Shown: positions 1-9,017, numbered from the stretch's first letter. The stretch is 64,000 bases of DNA from Psychroflexus montanilacus (GCF_020164535.1 NZ_JAIQZC010000001.1:806001-870000), one strand, 5' to 3'. Translations and numbers: made by a program. The notes: generated by a model from the sequence alone, not told the origin.

Positions 1-783
1 GGTTTCGTTGGTAGAATGTCCAATCCCTGAAATCACAGGAAGTGGAAATCTGGCGACTTTGGAAGCCAGTAAAAAGCTGTCGTAACAACTCAAACCTACA
101 TCACCTCCTCCACCTCTTATGATGGTAACGACATCAAATTCCTGCGTTTTACTCTCTATACTTTCCAAAGCTTCTGCGATAGAGGTTATAGCGTTGTCGC
201 CCTGCAATAAGGCTGGAAATAACTCTATTTTGAAATTGAAATGTGAATACGTTTTAGAAATAATATTGATAAAATCCTGATAGCCTTTACTGGTCTGCAC
301 AGAAATAACGGCTATGCGTTGTGGTACTTTTGGAAAATCCAGTGATCTATTCAAATTGAAAATACCTTCAGCTTTCAGTCGCTTAAGGCTTTCTATTTTT
401 TCTTTAGCCATTTCACCTAAAGTAAAGCTGGCGTCTATATCGATGATATTTAAAGAAAATCCATAATTAGGGTGATAATTAACTTTGGCAAGCACCAAAA
501 CCGTCATACCTTCAGAAATCGGTTTTTTGGTTATGTCTTCAAACTGCCTGGAAATTGATTGAAAGGTATCCGACCAGATCGTAGCTCGCATTTGCGCCAA
601 TATCCTTCCGTTTTGTTTTTCGACTAGGTCTGGATAACAATGACCGCTTTTAGTATAGGCGTTGAGTTTTGCAATTTCAGTTTTAATCCAATAGGGTTTA
701 TTGTAATGCGCGGTAATCATGCGTTGCAGACTTCTGCCAATGTCAAGAAGAGTAAACACAGAAGTTTGAGAACTTGCCGCCAT
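1..783 (-). CDS. xseA: Exodeoxyribonuclease VII large subunit, 3' end outside the window
   Basis: Large, catalytic subunit of ExoVII, which degrades single-stranded DNA into acid-soluble oligonucleotides in the cytoplasm. Translating the minus strand from the ATG at 783 gives 261 residues, starting MAASSQTSVF. An OB-fold-like N-terminal third is followed by the start of the nuclease domain, with RIAVISVQTSKGYQDF, TIIRGGGGDVG and PVISGIGHSTNE, all family motifs. The C-terminal coiled-coil half lies beyond base 1. The start lies 8 bases beyond the stop of the DinB-like gene, so the two are probably co-transcribed. A TACCTTTG -7 box read on the minus strand (793-800), inside the 3' end of that gene, could give xseA its own start. 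The family call is sure; only the missing end is unknown. Confidence 0.93.
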   Translation of the reverse strand, partial: MAASSQTSVFTLLDIGRSLQRMITAHYNKPYWIKTEIAKLNAYTKSGHCYPDLVEKQNGRILAQMRATIWSDTFQSISRQFEDITKKPISEGMTVLVLAKVNYHPNYGFSLNIIDIDASFTLGEMAKEKIESLKRLKAEGIFNLNRSLDFPKVPQRIAVISVQTSKGYQDFINIISKTYSHFNFKIELFPALLQGDNAITSIAEALESIESKTQEFDVVTIIRGGGGDVGLSCYDSFLLASKVARFPLPVISGIGHSTNET

Positions 784-791
784 TTTTTTGC

Positions 792-1310
792 TCAAAGGTA
801 ACGTTCTTTGATGATGCGAATATGGTGTTTTTGATGCCCACATAAGATAAAAGGAATAGACCTTACAGAAAAGGGACCTCCACTGGCCTGCCCAATGTTA
901 ATAAAGACGCCATCACTGAAACTTTTATACAAACAAATACTGGATGTTCTTACCGCCTTAAATTCTTCCAGCAAATCCTTTATGGAACGTAGATTTGAAT
1001 AACATTGCTCAGCGTAATGGTTTTCGTCGTAACCAGGAAGCTCGGTAAAGTCTGCTCTGGCAAATCTTAAGGCTCTGTTTACAAAAATACGTTCAGTGTC
1101 AATTAAATGTTGAAGAATTTGTTTTGGTGTCCATTTTTCTGAAGCATAACGGAACTCGTGTTTTTCTAATGGAATAGAATTAAAAAACTCAATCAACTCC
1201 GCCTGTTGCTCAAGAGCCTCAAAAAGTTCTGTAGTAGCAGAAACCCTATTAAGATATAACTCATAATAGGGTTTGTATTCTTTGGCTGTTATATCTGACT
1301 TTACAATCAT
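792..1310 (-). CDS. DinB-like domain protein
   Basis: A 172-residue protein of the DinB/YfiT-like four-helix-bundle superfamily, whose members are often metal-dependent and linked to thiol chemistry or damage responses. The visible signature is three separated histidines in a helical protein: one in WTPKQILQHLIDTE (near residue 67) and a cluster in GHQKHHIRIIKERYL at the C-terminus, the usual divalent-metal site. It has no signal peptide, so it is cytoplasmic. The ATG follows the proline dehydrogenase stop by one base and the stop is 8 bases before xseA, so it sits inside a three-gene operon. The substrate is unknown. Confidence 0.8.
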   Translation of the reverse strand: MIVKSDITAKEYKPYYELYLNRVSATTELFEALEQQAELIEFFNSIPLEKHEFRYASEKWTPKQILQHLIDTERIFVNRALRFARADFTELPGYDENHYAEQCYSNLRSIKDLLEEFKAVRTSSICLYKSFSDGVFINIGQASGGPFSVRSIPFILCGHQKHHIRIIKERYL

Positions 1311-1311
1311 T

Positions 1312-2505
1312 TTATTCTACACGTTTCACGTATTGACCATCTCTCCTGTGCTTTTCTTCCCTCAATAAAGCCAACTCTCTACCAGTTTGACCTTGTACTG
1401 ATGAATTTTCCTGGGCACGTCTTATCAGGTAAGGAATCACATCTTTAATAGGGCCAAATGGCAATAACTTAATAGCATTGGCATTAACTCTGCCTAAATT
1501 AAAACTAATATGGTCACTCATTCCATAAAGTTGACCAAACCAGATTCTATCATCAGATAGGTATAATTCTTTTTGATTCATCAATTGTAGAGCCATGTAT
1601 GTACTTACCTCGTTATGAGTACCAATAAATTGGGAAATATCATCTACATTATCAATACAGTAGCACATCACAGCATTGAAATTCACATCCGTTGCCTCTT
1701 TATCTTCACAAATAGGTGTTGGATACCCATGCCGCTTTGCTCTTGCATTTTCCTTTTCCATATAAGCTCCACGAACAGTCTTAAAACCCAACTTGAAACC
1801 CTCCTTTTGTGCCCTTTCGTGAATTGCCTTAACATACGATAATCTATCCCAACGGTAACATTGAAGCGTATTAAAGATAATGGCTTTTTCTTTATTGAAT
1901 TTTCTCATCATATCTTCAATAAAGTTGTCTGCTGCATCCTGCATCCAGGATTCCTCAGCATCTATGAGAAGCCGAGTATCATTGTCATAAGCAGCCTGGC
2001 AGACCTTTTCAAATCTAGCTTTTATTCTTCCCCACTCCTTCTGCTCTTCGTCAGTTAAAGTGTGATTAGCGGTCACTTTTTCCCAAATCTCAAAACGTCC
2101 AAGACCTGTAGGCTTGGCAACAGCAAAAGGAATTTCTTCTGCACTTCCAGCATACTTAATAATTTCAATTTTATCGCTTGCTGCCCTGTCAAACTCTTCC
2201 TCATCCTCTTTTCCTTCTACAGAATAATCTAAGACGCTATAAACATTTTCTTTTCGCATTTTTTTTACCAGAGGCATGCAGTCATCCTGACTCTCACCTC
2301 CACAAAATTGTTTGAAAATTGTTGCACGAACGAGAGGTTCTATCGGTAGTCTTAATTTTAATGCCAGATTTGTGGCTGCTGTAGATACAGGAACAAAGTA
2401 AGGCACATTCATCATTGTAAAAAGAAACAAAGACCGCTTAAGGTCTTCGTCAGATTTCAAAACAAAAGCATGTTTTGTATCATTGAATATTTTAGTATCT
2501 ATCAT
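1312..2505 (-). CDS. Proline dehydrogenase (monofunctional)
   Basis: FAD enzyme that oxidises L-proline to 1-pyrroline-5-carboxylate and passes electrons to the quinone pool. At 397 residues it is the single-function form, not the large PutA fusion. The PRODH barrel shows RLLIDAEESWMQDAAD in the middle, KTVRGAYMEKENARA, and near the end the family signature YLIRRAQENSSVQGQTGRE (the arginine pair binds substrate). A TATATTTG -7 box on the minus strand (2522-2529) lies 17 bases before the start, so the leader should be very short. It heads an operon with the DinB-like gene and xseA. No P5C dehydrogenase gene is in this window. Confidence 0.93.
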   Translation of the reverse strand: MIDTKIFNDTKHAFVLKSDEDLKRSLFLFTMMNVPYFVPVSTAATNLALKLRLPIEPLVRATIFKQFCGGESQDDCMPLVKKMRKENVYSVLDYSVEGKEDEEEFDRAASDKIEIIKYAGSAEEIPFAVAKPTGLGRFEIWEKVTANHTLTDEEQKEWGRIKARFEKVCQAAYDNDTRLLIDAEESWMQDAADNFIEDMMRKFNKEKAIIFNTLQCYRWDRLSYVKAIHERAQKEGFKLGFKTVRGAYMEKENARAKRHGYPTPICEDKEATDVNFNAVMCYCIDNVDDISQFIGTHNEVSTYMALQLMNQKELYLSDDRIWFGQLYGMSDHISFNLGRVNANAIKLLPFGPIKDVIPYLIRRAQENSSVQGQTGRELALLREEKHRRDGQYVKRVE

Positions 2506-2521
2506 AAGTCAAAAATGAAGT

Positions 2522-2529
2522 CAAATATA
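2522..2529 (-). promoter_or_regulatory. -7 promoter box for proline dehydrogenase operon
   Basis: Reads TATATTTG on the minus strand, an exact match to the Bacteroidota TAnnTTTG -7 consensus, 17 bases upstream of the ATG at 2505. No clear TTG -33 element lies at the expected distance, so this is a partial promoter match. Confidence 0.5.
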
Positions 2530-2594
2530 GCCATTGATGTATTATTTTCGCTGAAGCTATGAAGCTATTTTAAGAATCTTAACAAAGCTTTCTC

Positions 2595-3671
2595 ATGATG
2601 AAACCTTTATCTTTAAAAAATTATAATGTTGCTTTTCAAGAACAAGCCTATAAAGAACTTAATCATCTCATTAAAGATGAATGCTACTCTTCTATTTATA
2701 TCTTAGTTGACAGCAACACCAATGCATATTGTTCTAGATTTCTGTCAGAAAACATTGAAGCTAAAGTCAAGATAGAATGGATCGAAATAGAACCTGGCGA
2801 AGAGCACAAAACCATCTCAACCTGCAACGAAATCTGGAAAACTCTTTCTGAAACTGGTGCAGACAGAAAATCCCTTCTTATCAACCTTGGCGGTGGAATT
2901 GTAACCGATGTTGGTGGATATGCAGCTTCCTGTTTTAAAAGAGGAATTGACTTTGTTCATGTACCTACTACACTGCTTGGTATGGTAGACGCAGCTATTG
3001 GTGGAAAAAATGGAGTCAATCTGGATAGTCTAAAGAATCAAATCGGAATCATACGAGTACCAAAATTAGTCTTAGTAGATGTAGGCTACCTTGCTACTTT
3101 ACCAGCGGAAGAAATGAGAAGTGGATTGGCTGAAATGCTAAAACATGGGCTCATTGCCAATGCTGAGGATTTCTTTGCTTTCGAAGATTTATCTCAATTT
3201 CAAGTTGATAAATTACCTGAATTGATTCGCGATTCTATTCAGATAAAAACTAAAATAGCTGAGGAAGATCCTCACGAAAGAGGCTTGAGAATGGCACTTA
3301 ATTTTGGCCACACTTTAGGCCATGCCATAGAATCTTACCACATGGAAGATGCTGCTAAAACCAAATTGCTCCATGGTGAAGCTGTTGCCATAGGCATGAT
3401 TCTAGCTTTAAAACTTTCTGTAGAAGTTCTTCAGTTTGATCAAGCTAAGTGCGATAGAGCTAGTCGAATTATTCGTACTTATTTCAAACCGGTAAAATTT
3501 TCAGAAGCTGATATCCATAAAATTAAATCCTACTTGAAGCACGATAAAAAGAACTCTGCTGGTAATATCAACTTTGTGTTACTAGAAGATTATGGACAGC
3601 CAAAAATCAATTGTAAAGTAAGCGATGCTGAAATAAAAAAGGCTTTTGCGTATTACAAAAGCCTTGATTAA
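2595..3671 (+). CDS. aroB: 3-dehydroquinate synthase
   Basis: Second enzyme of the shikimate pathway; it cyclises DAHP to 3-dehydroquinate using NAD and a divalent metal, in the cytoplasm. The 358 residues match the family length. Visible motifs are the NAD-binding glycine run LGGGIVTDVGGYAAS (about 98-112), PTTLLGMVDAAIGGKNGVN (124-142), AEMLKHGLI with a metal-ligand glutamate, and NFGHTLGHAIE with metal-ligand histidines. The start could be Met1 or Met2 (2598). The last codons overlap a strong hairpin that serves the convergent trxB gene. It is divergent from proline dehydrogenase. Confidence 0.96.
   Translation: MMKPLSLKNYNVAFQEQAYKELNHLIKDECYSSIYILVDSNTNAYCSRFLSENIEAKVKIEWIEIEPGEEHKTISTCNEIWKTLSETGADRKSLLINLGGGIVTDVGGYAASCFKRGIDFVHVPTTLLGMVDAAIGGKNGVNLDSLKNQIGIIRVPKLVLVDVGYLATLPAEEMRSGLAEMLKHGLIANAEDFFAFEDLSQFQVDKLPELIRDSIQIKTKIAEEDPHERGLRMALNFGHTLGHAIESYHMEDAAKTKLLHGEAVAIGMILALKLSVEVLQFDQAKCDRASRIIRTYFKPVKFSEADIHKIKSYLKHDKKNSAGNINFVLLEDYGQPKINCKVSDAEIKKAFAYYKSLD
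3634..3665 (-). terminator. Intrinsic terminator of trxB, embedded in the aroB coding region
   Basis: AAGGCTTTTG (3639-3648) and CAAAAGCCTT (3656-3665) form a perfect 10-bp stem with a 7-base loop. Read on the minus strand, the stem is followed at once by six or more T residues (the A run 3634-3640 on the plus strand), the classic intrinsic terminator form. It lies 23 bases beyond the trxB stop, inside the last codons of aroB. Confidence 0.85.
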
Positions 3672-3687
3672 AACAGTGATTTTTAAA

Positions 3688-4671
3688 TTATTTTAGTGCT
3701 GCCTGAGGCTCGGAAAACTCCGTAGTCTCAAGACCTGCTAAGTAACGTTCTGCATCCAAGGCAGACATACACCCAGTACCAGCTGCAGTGATGGCCTGAC
3801 GATACACTTTATCCTGGGAATCGCCACAAGCAAAAACTCCCGGGTAATTGGTATTGGTTGTTCTTGGTTTGGTGATAATATAACCTACATCATCCATATC
3901 TAGATAACCTTTAAATATATCAGTATTGGGTTTATGACCAATAGCAATGAATAAACCAGTAATTTTAATTTCTTCTTTCTCACCTGTTTGGTTGTTCACC
4001 ATTCTCAAGCCTTCTACAACTTGCTCCCCAAGAACTTCATCTACTTCTGTATGGTAACGCAAGTCAATATTTTTGGTATTTTCTACTCTATGCTGCATCG
4101 CTTTCGAGGCTTTCATTTCTCCTTTTCTTACCAGCATAGTTACCTTGGTACAAATTTTAGAAAGATATGTAGCTTCTTCACAGGCAGTATCACCTCCACC
4201 TACAATCGCAACATCCTGCCCTTTGTAAAAGAAACCATCACACACGGCGCAGGCGGAAACTCCTCCCCCTCTCAGACGTTGTTCACTAGGAATATTCAGG
4301 TACTTGGCCGAGGCTCCTGTAGAAATAATAACTGTATGCGCTTCAACCCAGGTTTTATTGTCAATTTGTGCTTTATGAATTCCTCCTACTTCATCAGATA
4401 ACTCCACTTTGGTCACCATCCCTATACGAACATCTGTTCCAAAACGCTCTGCTTGCTGTTGAAGCTCTACCATCATTTGTGGTCCGTCTATTCCATTTGG
4501 ATAACCTGGAAAATTATCTACTTCTGTGGTAGTAGTTAGCTGACCTCCTGGCTCCATTCCTGTGTAAACTACTGGTTTCATATCTGCTCTAGCAGCATAA
4601 ATAGCAGCTGTATAACCCGCAGGGCCAGAACCTATGATAAGACATTTTATACGTTCAATTGTATCAGACAT
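3688..4671 (-). CDS. trxB: Thioredoxin-disulfide reductase
   Basis: Low-molecular-weight thioredoxin reductase: a cytoplasmic flavoprotein that passes NADPH electrons to thioredoxin. The 327 residues show the FAD motif GSGPAG (14-19), the redox pair CAVC (141-144) in the standard position, the NADPH motif VGGGDTACEEA (157-167) and the C-terminal FAD motif VFACGDSQD. It is convergent with aroB, whose 3' end carries the trxB terminator. A TACCTTTG -7 box (4688-4695, minus strand) lies 17 bases before the ATG. Confidence 0.97.
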   Translation of the reverse strand: MSDTIERIKCLIIGSGPAGYTAAIYAARADMKPVVYTGMEPGGQLTTTTEVDNFPGYPNGIDGPQMMVELQQQAERFGTDVRIGMVTKVELSDEVGGIHKAQIDNKTWVEAHTVIISTGASAKYLNIPSEQRLRGGGVSACAVCDGFFYKGQDVAIVGGGDTACEEATYLSKICTKVTMLVRKGEMKASKAMQHRVENTKNIDLRYHTEVDEVLGEQVVEGLRMVNNQTGEKEEIKITGLFIAIGHKPNTDIFKGYLDMDDVGYIITKPRTTNTNYPGVFACGDSQDKVYRQAITAAGTGCMSALDAERYLAGLETTEFSEPQAALK

Positions 4672-4687
4672 AATTTCAAATTTTATA

Positions 4688-4695
4688 CAAAGGTA
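4688..4695 (-). promoter_or_regulatory. -7 promoter box for trxB
   Basis: Reads TACCTTTG on the minus strand, matching TAnnTTTG, 17 bases upstream of the trxB ATG. No convincing -33 TTG was seen. Confidence 0.5.
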
Positions 4696-4826
4696 GTAAG
4701 ATTTTAGGTTTTGATCAGCTGATTAAATTCCTTATTAACATATAGCTATAACCTCGTCTTATGCTATTTTAAATTTAGTCCTAAAGTTGGTAAAAGTTTC
4801 AGATTAAGCCGTTATTAAAAGCAACT

Positions 4827-4860
4827 TTGAACGTTAACTTGACTTATTTTAATAAATTTG
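4827..4860 (+). promoter_or_regulatory. Promoter of the tryptophan 2,3-dioxygenase family gene
   Basis: TTG (4827-4829) followed after 23 bases by TAAATTTG (4853-4860) matches the Bacteroidota -33/-7 promoter pattern, with the spacer at its upper limit. Transcription would begin about 4866, so the in-frame TTG at 4827 is a promoter base and not a start codon. The ATG at 4878 is the real start. Confidence 0.55.
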
Positions 4861-4877
4861 AAGTAAAACTCATACGA

Positions 4878-5780
4878 ATGAATAAGGAGCTTTTAAAGCA
4901 ACTTGAAGATAAATATGAAGCCCTTGGAGAAAATCCAGACAACTACCTAAAGGGACTTCTACATGCCAAGCCTTTAAATTATTGGGATTACATTGAAGTA
5001 GATACACTTTTGGCACTTCAAAAACCTAAGACTAACTTTAAAGATGAGACTGTATTTATTGTCTATCACCAAATTACAGAGCTCACATTAAAGCTGATGA
5101 TTCATGAAGTAAAACAAATTGTGGACATCACAAATTTCAATTCAGAAACATTTTTTGCTGAAAAACTAAAACGGCTGATAAGGTACACAGATATGCTTAT
5201 TACTTCTTTTGAGGTGATGACTGAGGGTCTCGATTATGAAGATTATAATAAATTCAGAATGTCTCTGACGCCTGCCAGCGGATTTCAAAGTGCCCAATTT
5301 CGATATCTGGAATTGATGTGTACGCCAACCCTCAATTTAATAAATGAAGAAGGTAAGAAGCGCTTACCTGAAGCTCCTAGTTTGGATGAGATTTTTCAAA
5401 ATATTTATTGGAGAGATGCAGGATACAACAGGGAAACAGGCAAAACATCACATACGCTAAAAGCCTTCGAAGAAAAATACCTGCAAATTTTTAAAAAATT
5501 AGCGAGTTCAACTAAAGGAAGTACGCTGTGGGAACAATTTCAAAAATTTGAAAATCCCTCTGAGAATCTAGTATACAGAATGAAAGATTTTGATCACCGT
5601 TATAATGTAAACTGGTCTAAAACTCATTTAAAAACCGCTGCAAAATACCTTGATAAAAAAGGAGAAACTAAAGAAGCTACAGGAGGTTCTCCATGGAAAA
5701 AATATTTAAATCCCAAATATCAACAGCGAAGTTTCTTTCCTAAATTATGGAAAGATAAAGAAATATTAGAATGGGTATAA
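4878..5780 (+). CDS. Tryptophan 2,3-dioxygenase family protein
   Basis: Heme enzyme family that opens the indole ring of tryptophan to give N-formylkynurenine, the first step of the kynurenine pathway. The start is placed at ATG 4878 (300 residues). Family features are FIVYHQITELTLKLMIHE near the N-terminus, the substrate pocket stretch LTPASGFQSAQFRYLE, a candidate axial heme histidine in WSKTHLKTAAKYL, and the C-terminal ATGGSPWKKYL and FFPKLW segments. It is a divergent member, and no other kynurenine-pathway genes are near, so substrate specificity is not proved. It sits divergently from trxB. Confidence 0.85.
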   Translation: MNKELLKQLEDKYEALGENPDNYLKGLLHAKPLNYWDYIEVDTLLALQKPKTNFKDETVFIVYHQITELTLKLMIHEVKQIVDITNFNSETFFAEKLKRLIRYTDMLITSFEVMTEGLDYEDYNKFRMSLTPASGFQSAQFRYLELMCTPTLNLINEEGKKRLPEAPSLDEIFQNIYWRDAGYNRETGKTSHTLKAFEEKYLQIFKKLASSTKGSTLWEQFQKFENPSENLVYRMKDFDHRYNVNWSKTHLKTAAKYLDKKGETKEATGGSPWKKYLNPKYQQRSFFPKLWKDKEILEWV

Positions 5781-5799
5781 TATTTGTTATTTTTGTAAT

Positions 5800-6315
5800 A
5801 TGACTTTAGTTAGATACATCTTAGGATTAATATTAGTTCTCAATTTCATTGAAATGAACGCTCAAACCGATTTTAGAATGTTTGAGCCACTTCCTTTGGT
5901 ATCACTTAGCATCAATGCAGATCCCTTTTCGGTTCAAGCAGCCGGAAAAGATTTCAACCTACCTGAGGTTGATATCTTTAAAGATAAATTTTCTAAACGA
6001 CCAGAAATTGATATGATAGCTGCTGCCAACCGCAAGGCTTACCGAGCCCAACAGCAAAAGGAGCAGAATTTTTCTTTTATAGAAAGACAATCGGCTATAT
6101 TTGGGAATTTCAAACCCAAATTTGACAACACATCAAATTCTATTTATTCCCCTTCTTACCATCAACAGCCCATCTATTCAGATTTGAATCGAGTGAAAAA
6201 TTCAGCTTACGAAGACTTGGGAGATAAATACGGACGCATGTCTCCATTTTATCAGCTCTCGCCTTACAGAACTAGGAGAAATTCGGGTTCTGGATTTTAC
6301 TTCGGCAGGTATTAG
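5800..6315 (+). CDS. Hypothetical secreted protein
   Basis: I do not recognise this 171-residue protein. Residues 1-21 form a signal peptide (a hydrophobic core, then a likely cleavage after NAQ). The mature part is polar and rich in Tyr, Ser, Asn and Gln, with YSPSYHQQPIYSDLNR and a C-terminus FYFGRY ending in aromatic residues. It has no cysteine in a lipobox, so it is probably periplasmic or surface-exposed. TATTTTTG (5788-5795), a -7 box match, ends only 5 bases before the ATG, so transcription may start almost at the ATG. Otherwise it is read through from the dioxygenase gene 19 bases upstream. Only one base separates it from the convergent CvfB-like gene. Confidence 0.65.
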   Translation: MTLVRYILGLILVLNFIEMNAQTDFRMFEPLPLVSLSINADPFSVQAAGKDFNLPEVDIFKDKFSKRPEIDMIAAANRKAYRAQQQKEQNFSFIERQSAIFGNFKPKFDNTSNSIYSPSYHQQPIYSDLNRVKNSAYEDLGDKYGRMSPFYQLSPYRTRRNSGSGFYFGRY

Positions 6316-6316
6316 A

Positions 6317-7156
6317 CTATTTCTTTAAAAATATACCGACACCATTTTCAATTGTGATTTCTCGCTCTTTGTAAAGGGTTCCAATTGCTTTTTTGAATGC
6401 TTTTTTACTCAGGTGAAGCGTATTGTAAATCGATTCAGGTTTGGATTTATCGTGAAGTGGTAGAAAACCATCTTCCGTATTTTGTAAGGTTTCCATCACT
6501 TTTTTGGCATTTGGCTCTATGCCTCTGTAGCCTGGACGCTGCAAGGAGACATCCAGCTTATTATCAGGTCTTATTTTCTTCACGACTCCTTTCAGTCTGT
6601 CACCTGTTTTCAAATCCTGAAATACCTCGTCTTTATAAAGCAAGCCAATGTGAATTTCGTTGACGATCACATTGTAGCCCATCTCGGTAGGATTGGTAAC
6701 GATCAGATCCACTTCATCAAAATGCTCTACCGTCAATATAGTATTATCTACAAATTTATTAACTCGGCTTGAGGCGACTAACCGGTTGGTTTGCTCATCG
6801 AGATAGCAAAAAATAAGGTAATTTTCACCTTTCATCATCTTATAAGCCTGCTCCATATGCGGAACGAAAAGGTGCTTTTCCAGCCCCCAGTCCAAAAACG
6901 CGCCAAAATCATTGCTATCTACACAAGTGAGGTAAGCAAATTCATCCAACATAACTTTTGGCTCCAGAGTCGTTGCGACCGGGCGTTCATCAAAATCCAG
7001 GTAGACAAAAACTTCAATTTCATCTCCAATTTCAAACTGACTTGGTTTGTATTTATTGGGAAGTAAAACCTCTTCTTCTGCTTCATTTTTTAAAAAAAGT
7101 CCAGGAGGAGTGTCTCTATCTATAGTCAAAGTGTGCTTTACGCCTAAGTCTAACAT
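6317..7156 (-). CDS. CvfB/YitL-type S1 RNA-binding protein
   Basis: A 279-residue protein with tandem S1-like OB folds and a C-terminal winged-helix segment, the layout of CvfB (a regulator of virulence factors in Staphylococcus). An N-terminal fold (about 5-65) is followed by a second (72-130, with CVDSNDFGAFLDWGLEKHLF), a third (145-215, with GLLYKDEVFQDLKTGDRLKG) and a winged helix at 225-279 that begins with LPLHDKSKPESIYNTLHLSK. It probably acts on RNA in the cytoplasm; the target is unknown. It lies 52 bases after menD on the same strand but has its own -7 box, TACTTTTG (7177-7184, minus strand), 21 bases before the ATG. Confidence 0.85.
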   Translation of the reverse strand: MLDLGVKHTLTIDRDTPPGLFLKNEAEEEVLLPNKYKPSQFEIGDEIEVFVYLDFDERPVATTLEPKVMLDEFAYLTCVDSNDFGAFLDWGLEKHLFVPHMEQAYKMMKGENYLIFCYLDEQTNRLVASSRVNKFVDNTILTVEHFDEVDLIVTNPTEMGYNVIVNEIHIGLLYKDEVFQDLKTGDRLKGVVKKIRPDNKLDVSLQRPGYRGIEPNAKKVMETLQNTEDGFLPLHDKSKPESIYNTLHLSKKAFKKAIGTLYKEREITIENGVGIFLKK

Positions 7157-7208
7157 TCAAAAATCTATTTAGACTGCAAAAGTAATCAATTTTAAAATTG
7201 AATATGCT

Positions 7209-8966
7209 TTAGTTTTGAGGAGACTCTGCAGGTTTATTATTCAATACCGATTGAAAATCAATACGTCTTCTTAAATAATCAAAATACGCCAGCAGTACTT
7301 TATCATTCTCCAGCCTGGGTGTGAAAATTTCAATTAATTGAGGACTGTCATTTCTTTCAAAAAACAATGGCAATTCCCGATCGACTTCAGCTAGATTACG
7401 GGCTTCAGAATACTGTATGCCGTACATCTTACACAAATGCTCCGCATTCAAGTCGTGGGTAGTTTCAAAATAGTTAGCAAAATAATCTTCGTTTTTATTG
7501 CCCGGTAAAATCCTAAAAATTCCGCCTCCAGCGTTATTCAACAAAATGATTTTAAAGGTTTTCGGAATGTAATTATTCCACAAGGCATTGGAATCGTAGA
7601 AGAAACTGAGGTCGCCCGTGACCAGAGTGGTGGGTTCTTGACTAGCCACCGCATACCCAATAGCTGTAGAAGTGCTGCCATCAATTCCACTGGTTCCCCG
7701 GTTGGCAAAAGCTTTGATTTCTCGCCTGGAATCAAACAAATTCGCATAGCGGATGCTGGAGCTATTGGCAAAATGCACAATTTCATCCTGAGGCAAATTC
7801 TCAAACAAGCTGTAGTAAAATGCAAAATCGGTGAAATCAATCTCGCCTCTATAAGAGGCCCTGAAGTCTAAGGTTTTCAACCTGATCGCATTCCACTTTT
7901 CAAAATACGTGGAACTCACCTGCTGTAAAGACGTATTGACGTAGTGAAAAAAATCATTAACCGTCGTTTCAAAATGCTGCGTCAGGCAAAAGAAGGTATC
8001 ATTGGCTTCTCTAGGGTCGATGTGAAAATGCTGTTGGGGTTTGAAATTCCTAAGGAATTTTTTGATTTTCTTGGAAACAATCAAACCACCAAAGGTCACA
8101 AGCATGTCTGGCTGAAGCGCTTCAAATAAGCCATCTGAATTTGCTTCCTGTTCCATCGGAGCCAAAATAGAATCAATATTGGTAAAGAAATTCTTATCGG
8201 AAATATTAGACGTGATCTCTGTCATCACGATCACAGATGGGTCGCTAGAAAGCAGTTGCAAAACCTCTTCATCGATTTGCTCATCGAGATTCACACCTAC
8301 CAGAACCAACTTCCGCTTTGCAGAATTCCAGTGCTTTATAAACTTAGAAGCTTCAATTTCAACTTGCTCTGGTTTCAGAGTTTGCAATGCCGGAATCTCA
8401 ATACTTAGCCTATCTGTTTTATGGTAAAGCGGTTCATCAAAAGGCGCATTGATGTGCACAGGACCTTGATTCCAAATCGCTATTTGTAAGGCTTTGTGCG
8501 TTTCTTCGGCATTAAAATCCAAAATCGACTGGTCGTCAGAATTGTGGTAATCGCCTTTTAAATTGGCTGAATACAAAATGTGATTAGCAAAGACGTTGGG
8601 CTGTCTTATCGTTTGACCATCGCCAATATCAATTAAATGTGGCGGGCGATCTGCTGAAATGACCACCAATGGTAAATTGCTGTAGTAGGCTTCAGAAACG
8701 GCAGGATAATAATTCAAAAGGGCAGAACCAGACGTACACACTACCGCTACTGGTGCATTGAATCGCTGAGTCATCCCCAAAGCAAAAAAAGCTGCACAAC
8801 GCTCATCTACAATGCTATAAGCCTTTATGTTGGGGTGATTGGCAAGTGTAATCGTTAAGGGTGCATTTCTAGAACCAGGAGAAATCACCACATGCTCTAT
8901 GCCGTTTTGAACACAAAGTTCAGCAATCAATTGAGCACTTGGAATGGTAGAATAAATCTGATTCAT
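7209..8966 (-). CDS. menD: SEPHCHC synthase, menaquinone biosynthesis
   Basis: Thiamine-diphosphate enzyme that joins 2-oxoglutarate to isochorismate to give 2-succinyl-5-enolpyruvyl-6-hydroxy-3-cyclohexene-1-carboxylate, the committed step of classical menaquinone synthesis. Its 585 residues are the usual length. Motifs are HVVISPGSRNAPLTI (about 24-38), VCTSGSALLNYYPAV, and the C-terminal ThDP/metal site VTGDLSFFYDSNALWNN. It lies 51 bases after menF, so the two enzymes that use isochorismate are adjacent. A TATTTTTG -7 box (8971-8978, minus strand) is only 5 bases before the ATG. Confidence 0.97.
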   Translation of the reverse strand: MNQIYSTIPSAQLIAELCVQNGIEHVVISPGSRNAPLTITLANHPNIKAYSIVDERCAAFFALGMTQRFNAPVAVVCTSGSALLNYYPAVSEAYYSNLPLVVISADRPPHLIDIGDGQTIRQPNVFANHILYSANLKGDYHNSDDQSILDFNAEETHKALQIAIWNQGPVHINAPFDEPLYHKTDRLSIEIPALQTLKPEQVEIEASKFIKHWNSAKRKLVLVGVNLDEQIDEEVLQLLSSDPSVIVMTEITSNISDKNFFTNIDSILAPMEQEANSDGLFEALQPDMLVTFGGLIVSKKIKKFLRNFKPQQHFHIDPREANDTFFCLTQHFETTVNDFFHYVNTSLQQVSSTYFEKWNAIRLKTLDFRASYRGEIDFTDFAFYYSLFENLPQDEIVHFANSSSIRYANLFDSRREIKAFANRGTSGIDGSTSTAIGYAVASQEPTTLVTGDLSFFYDSNALWNNYIPKTFKIILLNNAGGGIFRILPGNKNEDYFANYFETTHDLNAEHLCKMYGIQYSEARNLAEVDRELPLFFERNDSPQLIEIFTPRLENDKVLLAYFDYLRRRIDFQSVLNNKPAESPQN

Positions 8967-9017
8967 ATCACAAAAATAAGATTGAGAACTCCTAAAACAC
9001 TCAGTATCCTTAAATTC

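Noticed and set aside
3988-4401. A 137-residue plus-strand ORF inside trxB
   Set aside because: It lies antisense to a gene with clear family motifs and has no recognisable domain; it is a shadow of trxB.
4827-4877. Extended start (TTG 4827) for the tryptophan 2,3-dioxygenase family gene
   Set aside because: The TTG and the following TAAATTTG are promoter elements, and an ATG at 4878 fits the leader length.
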